Below, piece by piece: positions 26,373-34,847 of a DNA stretch of 64,000 nucleotides (position 1 is the stretch's first letter; the number at the start of each line of letters is the position of its first letter). A program made the translations under genes and the position numbers. The notes beneath the pieces are model-generated. The model did no database searches. It was not told the origin of the DNA and worked only from the letters and a program-made list of their open reading frames with translations. The DNA is from Canibacter sp052085365 (GTDB taxonomy: Bacteria; Actinomycetota; Actinomycetes; Actinomycetales; Microbacteriaceae): the NCBI GenBank assembly GCA_052085365.1, contig JBQDFP010000002.1, forward strand, positions 1 to 64,000, given 5' to 3'.

Positions 26373-26408
26373 ACAGGGCATGATCCCGAAAGCGGAATCA
26401 TGCCCTGT
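26373..26408 (-). terminator. intrinsic terminator of the minus-strand sugar ABC operon
   Basis: ACAGGGCATGAT and ATCATGCCCTGT form a perfect 12-bp stem around a 12-nt loop. On the minus strand it is followed by TTTCTTTT. It lies 12 bp behind the stop of the sugar-binding protein gene. Confidence 0.85.
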
Positions 26409-26419
26409 GATCTTGGTAA

Positions 26420-27367
26420 TTACTGAAGATCGTCCAAGTTATCCTTGGTGATCCACTGAGCTTCGGTCAAAACGTCTTCGGGGACATCTTCACCTTCGAT
26501 AACCTTCGCGATGGTTTCAACACCGAGCTTGCCGATACCGGGAGTGTCCTGTGACACGGTTCCGGTCATGCTGCCGTCTTCAATTGCAGCAACCCCATCT
26601 GCGGTTGCGTCAATGCCGAAGACCGGAATTTCTCCGCCGTGGCCAGCATTCTGGATAGCCTGAGCTGCGCCCACAGCCATACCGTCGTTCTGTGCAACAA
26701 CAGCCTTGATGTCGGTGCCAGTTGACAGCCAGTTTTCAACGAGCTTCAGCGCCTCTGCGGTGACCCAGTTACCGCTCTGTTCGAACGCAACCTTCACACC
26801 CGGGTTTTCTTTGAGCGCTGCGTCGTAGCCTGCTTTACGAGCGAGCTGTGCGTCTGAGCCCATAGGACCGTAGAGCACCGCGATTTCGCCTTCGCCATCG
26901 ATGGTTTTGAGTGCTTCTTCCATCTGCAGTTTTCCGGCTGCTTCTTCATCGCCGCCAATGTATGAAGCAGCAAGGCTCTGATCCTCCGCACGCTGCACGA
27001 TCGTAGCGATCGGTACGCCAGCATCGTTCGCAGCGATCAGGCCAGGCACAACACCGTCAGTTGAGATCGGCTCAACGAGAATGCCGTCAAAGCCCTGTGA
27101 AACTGCCTGTTCGATCTGGCTTACCTGCGTTGAGGCATCCTGCTTGCCATCAAACACTGTGAGTTCGTAACCAAGCTCTTCGGCCTGCTCTTCAGCAGCT
27201 TTCGCAACGGTCGTGGTGAACTCGTTGGTCATGTGGCTCATCGCAAGAGCAATCTTGCCTTTTGAGTCGCCGCCGTTGTCTGATCCACCATCATCGCTTG
27301 AACAGCCGGTCAGAGCAAGTGCTCCGACAGCCGCAGCAGCGAGTACTACGCGGAATGTTTTCTTCAT
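26420..27367 (-). CDS. Rbs-type sugar ABC transporter substrate-binding lipoprotein
   Basis: This 315-aa binding protein of the ribose/galactose group (periplasmic-binding type 1 fold) has a lipoprotein signal, MKKTFRVVLAAAAVGALALT followed by GCSSDDGG. The mature N lobe begins KIALAMSHMTNEFTTTVAKA and the ligand-site pattern QAVSQGFDGILVEPISTDG is typical. The sugar is unknown. It is the last gene of an operon in the order ATPase, permease, binding protein. The kinase and split transketolase upstream suggest a pentose- or ketose-type sugar. Confidence 0.88.
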   Translation of the reverse strand: MKKTFRVVLAAAAVGALALTGCSSDDGGSDNGGDSKGKIALAMSHMTNEFTTTVAKAAEEQAEELGYELTVFDGKQDASTQVSQIEQAVSQGFDGILVEPISTDGVVPGLIAANDAGVPIATIVQRAEDQSLAASYIGGDEEAAGKLQMEEALKTIDGEGEIAVLYGPMGSDAQLARKAGYDAALKENPGVKVAFEQSGNWVTAEALKLVENWLSTGTDIKAVVAQNDGMAVGAAQAIQNAGHGGEIPVFGIDATADGVAAIEDGSMTGTVSQDTPGIGKLGVETIAKVIEGEDVPEDVLTEAQWITKDNLDDLQ

Positions 27368-27404
27368 TTTTGTTCCTTTCAGGTCACACCCTTGTGGCGT
27401 TTAT

Positions 27405-28361
27405 TTAGTTTTTTCGAGTTTTCACATCAATGAGTACGGCAATCACGATGATTGCGCCCTTGATGAGCATCTGTGCGTTGGAGTCGATTCCGAGAATGTC
27501 GAGGCCGTTCGCGATGACAGCGATCATGAGTGCACCGATCACCACCCCGGACGCCCTGCCTCGTCCACCGGCCATACTGACGCTACCGATCACCACAGCG
27601 GCAATCGCGTCAAGCTCGTATGATTGGCCGGCGGTGGGGGAGCCGGTGAATGTACGCGACGCGAGCAGCACGCCACACAGACCGGCGAGCAGACCCGCAA
27701 TGACAAATGGCATCACTGTGAGGCGCTTGACGTTAATACCCGAAACCTCGGCGGCATGAGAGTTCCCGCCAAGCGCATAAATGCGGCGGCCGAATACGGT
27801 CTTACGCAGAATAAACGCTGCGATGATCGCAATGATGACGAAGTAGATTGCCATAACTGGAATCCCGAAGGGACGCGCAGATGCGAGCGCACGGAACTCC
27901 TGACTGAGGTTTGAAACGGGAGCTCCGCCTGAGAGCATGAGGGCAGCCCCACGCATAGCGGTGAGTGTACCGAGCGTCACAATAAACGAGGGGATACCGC
28001 CGTAGGCGACACCCACACCGTTGATGAGCCCGACAGCTGCGCCAACACCCAGTCCAACAAGGATGGGAACAAACAGAGAGTGTTCGCCTGGGTGCGCGAA
28101 CAGAGCGGCAGCTACTCCGGCCACGCCAACGGTAGAACCGACGGACAGGTCGATCTCTCCCGAGATGATGACATACATCATGCCCATCGCGAGGATGCCG
28201 TTGATTGACGCCTGAATCAGGATCAGGAAGATGTTGTTGACGCTCAAAAATGAGTTGCCAGGTGAGGCGATTGTGAGCCCCACGACAAGCAGCACAAAAA
28301 TAATTGCCAGACCTGCGTCTTTGAGACTAAAGTTCACACGCGGCTTAGTTATTGTCTTCAT
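27405..28361 (-). CDS. Rbs-type sugar ABC transporter permease
   Basis: This 318-aa membrane protein of the RbsC family has about eight to ten helices. Motifs include VIISGEIDLSVGS, IPSFIVTLGTLTAMRGAALM and the C-terminal SVSMAGGRGRASGVVIGALM. The chosen start ATG 28361 (MKTITKP) lies inside the 3' end of the ATPase gene with GGGA upstream, a 17-nt overlap suggesting coupled translation. In-frame ATGs at 28370 and 28376 are also possible. It pairs with the double-domain ATPase at 28345-29862. Confidence 0.85.
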   Translation of the reverse strand: MKTITKPRVNFSLKDAGLAIIFVLLVVGLTIASPGNSFLSVNNIFLILIQASINGILAMGMMYVIISGEIDLSVGSTVGVAGVAAALFAHPGEHSLFVPILVGLGVGAAVGLINGVGVAYGGIPSFIVTLGTLTAMRGAALMLSGGAPVSNLSQEFRALASARPFGIPVMAIYFVIIAIIAAFILRKTVFGRRIYALGGNSHAAEVSGINVKRLTVMPFVIAGLLAGLCGVLLASRTFTGSPTAGQSYELDAIAAVVIGSVSMAGGRGRASGVVIGALMIAVIANGLDILGIDSNAQMLIKGAIIVIAVLIDVKTRKN

Positions 28362-29862
28362 CAGTTGCATTCCCAAATCGTGACGCGAGTTCGAGGATTC
28401 GTTCCTGCGAGAATTCGCTGCGGTCTAATGTTCCAGAGAGCCGGCCTTCGGCAATAACGTGAATGCGATCGCTGAGTCCCATCAGCTCGCCCATTTCTGA
28501 GGAGATGATGATCACCGAACGTCCCGCTTCGACGAGCTCTCCGATGAGGTTGTAAATGTCGTACTTCGCGCCAATATCAATACCGCGCGTGGGCTCATCG
28601 AAAATGATTACCTCGGGTTCGGTGAGTAGCCACTTCGCCAGGACGACCTTCTGTTGGTTTCCACCAGAGAGTTTCGAAACGAGCTGATTGCGATGCGGGG
28701 TTTTCACTCGCAGACGCTGAATGTAGTCGTCAGCGATCTCGCGCTCTTTATGCTTCTGGAGGAGCCCAGAGGGGAAGAGCTTGGACAGTGATACAAGTGA
28801 AATGTTTTCCTGCACCGAGCCTTCTAGGTTGAGGCCGGTGACTTTACGGTCTTCTGTAACTAGCGCGATGCCGTGCCTGATCGCGTCCTTCGGACGCTTG
28901 AACGTGACGGGTTTTCCGTTCATGATGATCGGTTCGTCGCTATGACCGGGCCGGACACCAAACAGTGATTCAACAAATTCGCTGCGGCCTGCGCCAACGA
29001 GTCCACCGATGCCGAGTACTTCACCCTTACGTAGTTCGATGCTGATGTCTTCAACTTCGGGCGGGCTTGACCAGTGATTCACGGTGAGAACGGCATCGCC
29101 AATAGGCACCTCGCGTTTCGGGAAGGAACCGGCCAGTTCACGTCCCACCATGAGTGAAATCAGTGTTTGCTCATCAAAGTTCTCGGCTTTGTCAGTCCGG
29201 ACTAGATTGCCGTCGCGCAGAACTGAGATGGTGTCTGAAATGCGGAAGATCTCGTCCATCTTGTGCGAGATGTAAATCACGCCGACGCCGCGCTTGCGAA
29301 GTTCAGCAATGTGGCCGAACAGTACTTCGACGTCTGTTTCAGTAATGGCCGATGTGGGCTCGTCCATGATGACAATTTTGCTGTTGAGTGCAATGGCTTT
29401 TGCGATCTCAATGAGCTGCATTTGTGCGACCGAGAGTGTATTCATCATGCGTTCGGGCGCGATGAGGATACCGAGGTGATCGAGAAGTTCACCGGTTTCA
29501 TGACGCATGCGCTGTCTGTCGTACAAGCCGACTTTCGTGCGCAGCTCACGACCCAGGTAAATGTTTTCGTAGACCGACAGGTCGAGCACTGGGTTGAGCT
29601 CTTGGTGGATCATTGCGATGCCACTGTTGAGTGCTTCTTTCGGGTTTGTGGCGTTGAGCTTTTTGCCCTGAACCTCCACACTGCCTTTGTCAGCCTGATA
29701 GATGCCCATCATGATTTTCATGAGGGTCGATTTACCGGCGCCGTTTTCGCCCATGAGCGCGTGCACTTCGCTCTCGTGGACATCAACAGAGATGTTGTCG
29801 AGGACTTTCACACCAGGGAACGATTTTGAAACGTTCGAGATGCGCAGCAGTGGCGCGCTCAC
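28345..29862 (-). CDS. Rbs-type sugar ABC transporter ATP-binding protein (two domains)
   Basis: This 505-aa protein has two ABC domains: Walker A GENGAGKST at about 41-49 with MDEPTSAIT, and a second domain with GLVGAGRSE, LSGGNQQKVVLAKWL and IIFDEPTRGIDIG. It is the family ATPase of ribose-type importers. The start chosen is GTG 29862, which overlaps the stop of a 10-codon leader frame (GTGA); an in-frame GTG at 29871 is an alternative. A promoter with a TTGT-N4-ACAA operator lies about 105 bp upstream, so the transporter can be expressed separately from the kinase and transketolase genes. Confidence 0.88.
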   Translation of the reverse strand: MSAPLLRISNVSKSFPGVKVLDNISVDVHESEVHALMGENGAGKSTLMKIMMGIYQADKGSVEVQGKKLNATNPKEALNSGIAMIHQELNPVLDLSVYENIYLGRELRTKVGLYDRQRMRHETGELLDHLGILIAPERMMNTLSVAQMQLIEIAKAIALNSKIVIMDEPTSAITETDVEVLFGHIAELRKRGVGVIYISHKMDEIFRISDTISVLRDGNLVRTDKAENFDEQTLISLMVGRELAGSFPKREVPIGDAVLTVNHWSSPPEVEDISIELRKGEVLGIGGLVGAGRSEFVESLFGVRPGHSDEPIIMNGKPVTFKRPKDAIRHGIALVTEDRKVTGLNLEGSVQENISLVSLSKLFPSGLLQKHKEREIADDYIQRLRVKTPHRNQLVSKLSGGNQQKVVLAKWLLTEPEVIIFDEPTRGIDIGAKYDIYNLIGELVEAGRSVIIISSEMGELMGLSDRIHVIAEGRLSGTLDRSEFSQERILELASRFGNATDEDNN

Positions 29863-29891
29863 GAGACACACCGTGCCTTTTCCGTGTTCAT
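29859..29891 (-). CDS. 10-residue leader peptide frame upstream of sugar ABC ATPase
   Basis: ATG 29891 follows a strong AAAGGAG ribosome site and opens a frame of ten codons, MNTEKARCVS. Its TGA overlaps the GTG start of the ATPase in a GTGA box. The ATPase itself has no ribosome site of its own quality nearby, so the short frame may serve as a translational loader (coupling) for the ATPase. Nothing is known about the peptide; coding status is inferred from the ribosome site and stop-start overlap only. Confidence 0.45.
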   Translation of the reverse strand: MNTEKARCVS

Positions 29892-29944
29892 GCCTGCTCC
29901 TTTACAGGGTCAGCTTCCTTGCTTGTTTGTGAGTGAACATTGTA

Positions 29945-29978
29945 ATAAAACACTAAATTTGTCTTATTGTCAAAACAA
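29945..29978 (-). promoter_or_regulatory. promoter with putative IolR operator before sugar ABC operon
   Basis: On the minus strand TTGACA (29973-29968) is followed after 17 nt by TTTTAT, a plausible sigma-70-type promoter. TTGTCAAAACAA at 29967-29978 (TTGT-N4-ACAA) covers the -35 element. This ties the transporter to the same regulator as iolC. Confidence 0.5.
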
Positions 29979-30995
29979 TTATGATGCGGCGATTTTATGG
30001 GTTGGTCGCCCAAAGCCTCGCATTCTTGCTTCGGTAGGGGTCAGCTGCAGCGGGTAGAGCGGTTCAGTGATCTCAACCGGCTGCGGCGAGATAGCTTGTG
30101 GATCAATAACTGACGCAGTTGTTTCAACCGCTGCGCGACCCCACTGGACGGCACGACGAAGCGCTTCGTGCGGGTGATCGCTAGCGCTTAAGAACCCGGC
30201 AAGTGTGGCATCCCCAGCGCCGGTCGTGTTGACTACGCTTGCTGGAGCTGTTCGTGCCCACAGCTGGGTGGTCGAAGTAATGTAGAGTGCGCCGAATGCG
30301 CCCAGGGTGAGAAGCACGGCTTTCACGCCCTGGCGAATAAGCTCGTAGGCGCCGTCGACTGCTGCTCCAAGAGTGGGGAGTGCGCGGCCGGTGGCTTCGC
30401 GCAACTCATCAATATTGGGTGCGATGAGATCTGGGCGCGCGCCCGCTCGAACCCAATCACCGAGCAGGGTTCCTGGAAGGTCGAGACAGAGCTTCGCGTC
30501 TGCTCGGTGGGCAAGCTCGCCCCAGGTTGCTGCATCAGGGTGGCGCTCGGGCATGGTGCCACCGACAACGAGCCACGATGCAGAGGTTTTCCGAATCGTG
30601 TCGTCCGCGGCGGTGAATAATTCCCGCCATTCGCTGTTTGCAAGCGGTGGTGCGGGCTCATTGAAGTTAGTAGTGGTGCCGTCGGCCTCAGCAATGATCG
30701 TGTTCACGCGGGTGCGTGACGCAGTGCTCACGAAGCATGCCTCAGGGTGTGCGAGTTCGGCATCACGCTCGAGGTTGAGCGGTGCGACTGCCGTCGCGGG
30801 AATGTGCGCTGAACGTAAGGCCCGCGCAAGGTTGAGGCCGTTGCCCCCGAGAGAGAGCGTTGCGGCGGCAGCACGGTGCACGCTGTCAGATTTGAGTTCT
30901 GACACACGAATCAGTCGGTCTATTGCCGGTGCTGGCGTGACAGTGACCACGCTTGGCACATCATGCAATTGTGTGACCGGTGCAATGTCGCTCAC
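29979..30995 (-). CDS. PfkB-family sugar kinase (1-phosphofructokinase / LacC subgroup)
   Basis: This 338-aa kinase has TVTPAPAIDRLIRV near the N-terminus and LSLGGNGLNLARALRSAHI at about 48-66, both typical of the FruK/LacC branch. The catalytic signature NTTGAGDATLAGFLSA is at about 255. It would phosphorylate a ketose or ketose phosphate. It follows the split transketolase by 20 bp (GGGAGGGG, then GTG) and precedes the sugar importer, so import, phosphorylation and two-carbon transfer by transketolase is a likely sequence. The substrate cannot be fixed from sequence. Confidence 0.82.
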   Translation of the reverse strand: MSDIAPVTQLHDVPSVVTVTPAPAIDRLIRVSELKSDSVHRAAAATLSLGGNGLNLARALRSAHIPATAVAPLNLERDAELAHPEACFVSTASRTRVNTIIAEADGTTTNFNEPAPPLANSEWRELFTAADDTIRKTSASWLVVGGTMPERHPDAATWGELAHRADAKLCLDLPGTLLGDWVRAGARPDLIAPNIDELREATGRALPTLGAAVDGAYELIRQGVKAVLLTLGAFGALYITSTTQLWARTAPASVVNTTGAGDATLAGFLSASDHPHEALRRAVQWGRAAVETTASVIDPQAISPQPVEITEPLYPLQLTPTEARMRGFGRPTHKIAAS

Positions 30996-31015
30996 AACGC
31001 CCCTCCCTTTTGGGC

Positions 31016-31939
31016 TTATTCAGTAATGGCAGCTTTGATTTGTTCCGCAATGCGCTCGGGTGACAGTCCGTACTTATCAAGCAGGAAGTCATTCGGAGCT
31101 GACTCTGACCAGCGGTCTTCAAGTCCGATGCGGGTGAGACGGCCGCCGTCGTGGTCGGTCAGGATCTCAGCGATCAAGCCACCGAGTCCACCGATGCGGG
31201 AGTGCTCTTCGGTGGTGATGACGTGATCTGCGTCGTGGATGAGACCGAGAAGTGCCTGTTCATTGATTGGCTTCAGGGTTGGAAGGTGAATCACGCGAAT
31301 TTCGATGCCATCTTTTGCGAGCAGCTCTGCGGCTTCAAGCGTGCGTGAGGTCTGAACACCAGTCGAGATCACTACGACGTCGCCGTCACGCACCAGGCGT
31401 GGTTCACCGAGTTCGAAGGAGTAGTCCTCGTCGAAAACTGGCGCAACTGGGTCGCGAGCAACACGTACGTACAGCGGGCCATCGAAGTCGGCAGCCCAAC
31501 GGAACACAGCTTCGGCTTCATATTCGTCTGCGGGCGCAAGCACGGTCATGTTTGGCATTGCTCGCATAACAGCGAGGTCCTCAATATCCTGATGCGTCTT
31601 ACCTGCGGCACCATTGAGTAAACCTGAATAGGCTGCCGCGAGGCGCACAGGCGCCTTCGTTTGTGACACGAGCATGCGAATTTGATCGAGCGCACGGTTT
31701 GTGAGGAAAACACCAAACGTTGACAGCCACGGACGGTAGCCGAGTGTGGTCATGCCTGCCGCCATACCGACCAGGTTTTGTTCGGCAATGCCGACCTGCA
31801 CGAAGGCATCGGGGTTCTCAGCTGCGACGAGGTCTGAACGTGTTGACGTTGCAAGGTCGCCGTCGAGCACTACGACACGGTCGTCGGTTTTACTCAGTTC
31901 TGTGAGGGTTTCTCCCCACACGACACGCTGGGCTTTCAT
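31016..31939 (-). CDS. transketolase C-terminal subunit (pyrimidine-binding domain)
   Basis: This 307-aa subunit of a split transketolase has the pyrimidine domain with LDGDLATSTRSD and the invariant Glu in VQVGIAEQNLVGMAAGM at about 47-63. The transketolase C domain follows (VVISTGVQTSRTLEAAELL, TTEEHSRIGGLGG). Its ATG overlaps the stop of the N-subunit by 4 nt. Split enzymes like this act in ketose catabolism, including the apiose pathway, as well as in general metabolism. Physical pairing with the neighbouring subunit is expected. Confidence 0.88.
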   Translation of the reverse strand: MKAQRVVWGETLTELSKTDDRVVVLDGDLATSTRSDLVAAENPDAFVQVGIAEQNLVGMAAGMTTLGYRPWLSTFGVFLTNRALDQIRMLVSQTKAPVRLAAAYSGLLNGAAGKTHQDIEDLAVMRAMPNMTVLAPADEYEAEAVFRWAADFDGPLYVRVARDPVAPVFDEDYSFELGEPRLVRDGDVVVISTGVQTSRTLEAAELLAKDGIEIRVIHLPTLKPINEQALLGLIHDADHVITTEEHSRIGGLGGLIAEILTDHDGGRLTRIGLEDRWSESAPNDFLLDKYGLSPERIAEQIKAAITE

Positions 31940-32811
31940 CGTGCTGCCTCCTCAGAGTGGAGCTCTGTGCGAGCAAGTTCAAGTTGTTCGGGGGTTGCGA
32001 CACCGTTGTGCCACTTGTAGGTGCCAGCGGTGAATGAGATGCCGTGGCCCTTGGTCGTGTTTGCGATGATCGCGGTTGGCTGACCGGCTGATCCGTGGCG
32101 TTCAGTGACGGTCTTGAAGGCTGCCTTGATTTCGTCATAGTCGTGGCCGTCGATGCTGATCGTGTTCCAACCGAAACCTGTCAGGACCTGTTCGAGATCA
32201 ACGTGACCCATGGGTTCGCTGCGGTCGAAGCGGTCGTTTTCGCCAGCTTCCCAGCCGTACTGTTGCAGACCATTGAGGTCAATAATCATGGTCAAGTTAT
32301 CGAGTTTGTAGCGTGGTGCTGAGATAACGGTTTCCCAGACCATACCCTCTTCGATCTCTCCGTCACCGGTGATCACCCAGGTATGGAAGTCACGGCCTTG
32401 CTTCTTGGCAGCAAGCGCGATGCCCGCGCCGAATGCGAGGCCCTGCCCGAGTGAACCTGTTGAAGCGTCAACGCCCGGGGTGAGCAGCATATCGGGGTGG
32501 CCTTGGAGGCGTGAGTCACCGTGGTCGAAGGTGAGCAGTTCTTCTTCGGGGAAGAAGCCGCGCACTGCCAGCGTCGAGTAGAGGCCAATGGCTGAGTGAC
32601 CCTTTGACAGGATGAACCGGTCGCGATCGGGTGCCTGCGGGTTTTTTGGATCGATGTTGAGCTGGTCAAAGTACAGAGTGACCAGCAAGTCCGTTGCTGA
32701 AAGGGGCCCGCCGATGTGGCCTGCTTTACTCTGTGTGACCGTGTTGAGAATATTCCAGCGAACCCGGCGCGCAACGGCGGCGAGTTCTGCGTTTGTGAGT
32801 TTTTCAGTCAT
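31936..32811 (-). CDS. transketolase N-terminal subunit (TPP diphosphate-binding domain)
   Basis: This 291-aa subunit carries the thiamine-diphosphate and metal motif GDGEIEEGMVWE at about 150, ending in NLTMIIDLN. Other transketolase marks are SKAGHIGGPLSATDLL, RFILSKGHSAIGLY and GVDASTGSLGQGLAFGAG. It is the first gene of the kinase/transketolase unit, divergent from the two iclR genes across 295 bp that include the assembly gap. The upstream sequence is therefore incomplete and its promoter cannot be judged. Confidence 0.88.
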   Translation of the reverse strand: MTEKLTNAELAAVARRVRWNILNTVTQSKAGHIGGPLSATDLLVTLYFDQLNIDPKNPQAPDRDRFILSKGHSAIGLYSTLAVRGFFPEEELLTFDHGDSRLQGHPDMLLTPGVDASTGSLGQGLAFGAGIALAAKKQGRDFHTWVITGDGEIEEGMVWETVISAPRYKLDNLTMIIDLNGLQQYGWEAGENDRFDRSEPMGHVDLEQVLTGFGWNTISIDGHDYDEIKAAFKTVTERHGSAGQPTAIIANTTKGHGISFTAGTYKWHNGVATPEQLELARTELHSEEAAR

Positions 32812-32902
32812 GTGAAACCTTTTGGGTCGAGAATTGCTTTCTTTGGGCCGAAAACACTTATAAAGCTATCACGGAACGGAATCTTTGTCTAACATGTGAG
32901 AA

Positions 32903-32973
32903 GATAGTATTTGTGTGGGATAGTATTTGTGTGGGAAGGAGGACTGACAGAATGAAAGTAATGAACACTGACA
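32903..32973. repeat. 16-bp tandem repeat and 55-bp copy left of the gap
   Basis: The unit GATAGTATTTGTGTGG occurs twice in tandem (32903-32918, 32919-32934). Bases 32919-32973 are identical to 33074-33128 on the other side of the N run. The copy includes a duplicate of the iclR ribosome site and first codons, so it belongs to the 5' region of the iclR gene. Confidence 0.9.
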
Positions 32974-33073
32974 NNNNNNNNNNNNNNNNNNNNNNNNNNN
33001 NNNNNNNNNNNNNNNNNNNNNNNNNNNNNNNNNNNNNNNNNNNNNNNNNNNNNNNNNNNNNNNNNNNNNNNNN
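32974..33073. other. scaffold gap (100 N)
   Basis: Exactly 100 N separate two identical 55-bp ends. The standard size and the flanking identity mean that the real distance is unknown. It may be zero or contain further copies of the 16-bp repeat. Confidence 0.98.
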
Positions 33074-33128
33074 GATAGTATTTGTGTGGGAAGGAGGACT
33101 GACAGAATGAAAGTAATGAACACTGACA
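33074..33128. repeat. 55-bp copy right of the gap
   Basis: This stretch is identical to 32919-32973. It contains AAGGAGG and the ATG of the following iclR-type gene. Confidence 0.95.
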
Positions 33129-33913
33129 TTTCCCAACCCGGCGCCCGTGACGTCGATGTTGCTGGGCTTGCTATTTTGGAAAAGGCTCATGCCATCGTTG
33201 CTACTCTCGCAGAGCGCGGTGAGTCAAGCGCGCAAGAACTTGCGACTGCGGTCGACGAACCTGTGAGCTCAACCTATCGGCTGCTGTCAACGTTGACTCA
33301 GCTGGGGTGGATCGAGTCCGGATCGAAGCGGGGAAGCTATCGCCTTGGCGTGTATGTAATTCGCATTGGTGGGCAGCTCGAAGACCGCCTCGATGTGCGC
33401 AAATCGTGTCAGCCATTCCTGGAGGGTATGCGTCAGCAGACCAAGGAAACTGCCTTTCTGTGTTATCGGCGCGGCAACTTTGCGGTCTGTGTGGAACGTA
33501 TTGGCGGGCGCGACGTCCAATCTCTCGCCATGCGCCTAGGTGATTCGTTGCCTCTGACTCATGGTGCAGCTCCTCTTGCAATCCTTGCGTTCCTGCCGGA
33601 AAAGGAACGTGAAGCAGTGATTGAACAATCAACCCTTGATGTTGGAGGGGCGGGAATGCGTGTGACTCCAGATGACGTTCGCACTCGTATCGATTTCGCG
33701 AGAGAGCACGGTTATTCCCTTTCTGACGGTGACGTGACTCCGGGCATTGCAGCATTGGGTGCTCCCATATATAACCACCGAGGTGAACTCGAAGGAGCGG
33801 TGTCACTGAGTGGGCTGCGCGAACGCGTCCTTGACCCAGAACGTGACATGGCCGGCATGCTGCTGAATGTTGCACGCTCGTCGAGTCACGCACTTGGGTA
33901 CCAGGAGGCATGA
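33107..33913 (+). CDS. IclR-family transcriptional regulator (first of two)
   Basis: This 268-aa regulator has an N-terminal winged helix (VATLAERGESSAQELATAVD, then EPVSSTYRLLSTLTQLGWIE at about 30-70). The IclR effector domain contains ETAFLCYRRGNFAVCVERI, LPLTHGAAPLAILAF and GIAALGAPIYNHRGELEGAVSLSG. ATG 33107 with AAGGAGG 9 nt upstream is the start. It is divergent from the split transketolase, which it may control. Its 5' region is duplicated across the assembly gap, so the promoter is not reliable here. Confidence 0.88.
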   Translation: MKVMNTDISQPGARDVDVAGLAILEKAHAIVATLAERGESSAQELATAVDEPVSSTYRLLSTLTQLGWIESGSKRGSYRLGVYVIRIGGQLEDRLDVRKSCQPFLEGMRQQTKETAFLCYRRGNFAVCVERIGGRDVQSLAMRLGDSLPLTHGAAPLAILAFLPEKEREAVIEQSTLDVGGAGMRVTPDDVRTRIDFAREHGYSLSDGDVTPGIAALGAPIYNHRGELEGAVSLSGLRERVLDPERDMAGMLLNVARSSSHALGYQEA

Positions 33914-34653
33914 TGAAACCGATTCGTGTTCTAGCGAACGCTGACGATGTCATACGACTGTTGGCGGCTGAGGGTGAACTATCGCCCGCAGAGATTTCCG
34001 AACGGCTCGATATCCCCCGCCCATCTGTGTATCGCCTGGTTGACGGCTTAAGCGCGGTGGGGCTGACCGAGCCGCTTGCTGACGGTGTTGCGCGTCTGAG
34101 CATGAGTTGGCTGCATTTGGCCGACAGCGCACGAGCCAGTTTCCGGGAGTGGGCCGGCGCAGATGACGCACTGCAGTCATTGGTGGATCGCACTGGCCAG
34201 ACCGCCTATCTGTCGGTGCGTCGAGGTAACGAGGCCGTATGTATGCAGTGGGTGCAGGGTCGCGCAATTGGCATACTTCTTCTTCGTCCCGGCCGCAGCC
34301 TGCCGCTGCATGCGGGTGCTGCGGGTAGGACATTCCTCGCCTTCGATAGTGTTCTGGATGAATATCTCGCCACAACCGAGGGAAGTCGAAAAGGCTTTAC
34401 GAGGGGAACGCTGCTTGAAAGCGAGCAGCTTCGAGAAGATGCTCGTCGCACGCGCAGTCGGGGGTACACGATTTCTGACGAAGACGTCACCGATGGTGTT
34501 GCAGCCTTTGGCATTCCCTTGAGGATCGATAACGGCCCCATGAAAGCAGCGCTCTCCATTGCGGGTGGGCGTGGTGAAGTGATGACGCGTGAAGATGAAC
34601 TTGTTGACGCTTTGACGCACGCAGCACAATTGATCCACAACCTCGGTACCTGA
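33913..34653 (+). CDS. IclR-family transcriptional regulator (second of two)
   Basis: This 246-aa IclR protein has a winged helix at about 10-55 (ISERLDIPRPSVYRLVDGLSA). The effector domain contains TAYLSVRRGNEAVCMQWVQG, LPLHAGAAGRTFLAF and GVAAFGIPLRIDNGPMKAALSIAG. GGAGG is 4 nt before ATG 33913, whereas the alternative ATG 33910 would leave only 1 nt. The start overlaps the previous stop. Two different IclR genes in one translationally coupled unit suggests that they act together or sense two ligands. Confidence 0.85.
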   Translation: MKPIRVLANADDVIRLLAAEGELSPAEISERLDIPRPSVYRLVDGLSAVGLTEPLADGVARLSMSWLHLADSARASFREWAGADDALQSLVDRTGQTAYLSVRRGNEAVCMQWVQGRAIGILLLRPGRSLPLHAGAAGRTFLAFDSVLDEYLATTEGSRKGFTRGTLLESEQLREDARRTRSRGYTISDEDVTDGVAAFGIPLRIDNGPMKAALSIAGGRGEVMTREDELVDALTHAAQLIHNLGT

Positions 34654-34847
34654 GTTTTCTACATAATAGACAATTATTCCGCTGGGTGATATTTTGACTT
34701 GTGTCGGTACGATGCAATTTCAGCGTTACCCTTCTACAATGTAAATACAAATGAAAGATCGGGTGAAGCCGCCCGAATCTGCACCAACGATGGGGCGATT
34801 CCGGGGGATGTGAAGTTGCCCGTCACCGCCATGCGAAAGGACAATTC

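Noticed and set aside
32858..33190. open frames running through the N run
   Set aside because: They consist mainly of unknown residues and duplicated flanking sequence, so they are assembly artefacts.
34654..34847. IolR-like or LacI-type site before iolD
   Set aside because: Only AT-rich sequence with a TACAAT at 34735-34740 is seen. ATAGACAATTATT does not fit the TTGT-N4-ACAA pattern, so no operator is called.
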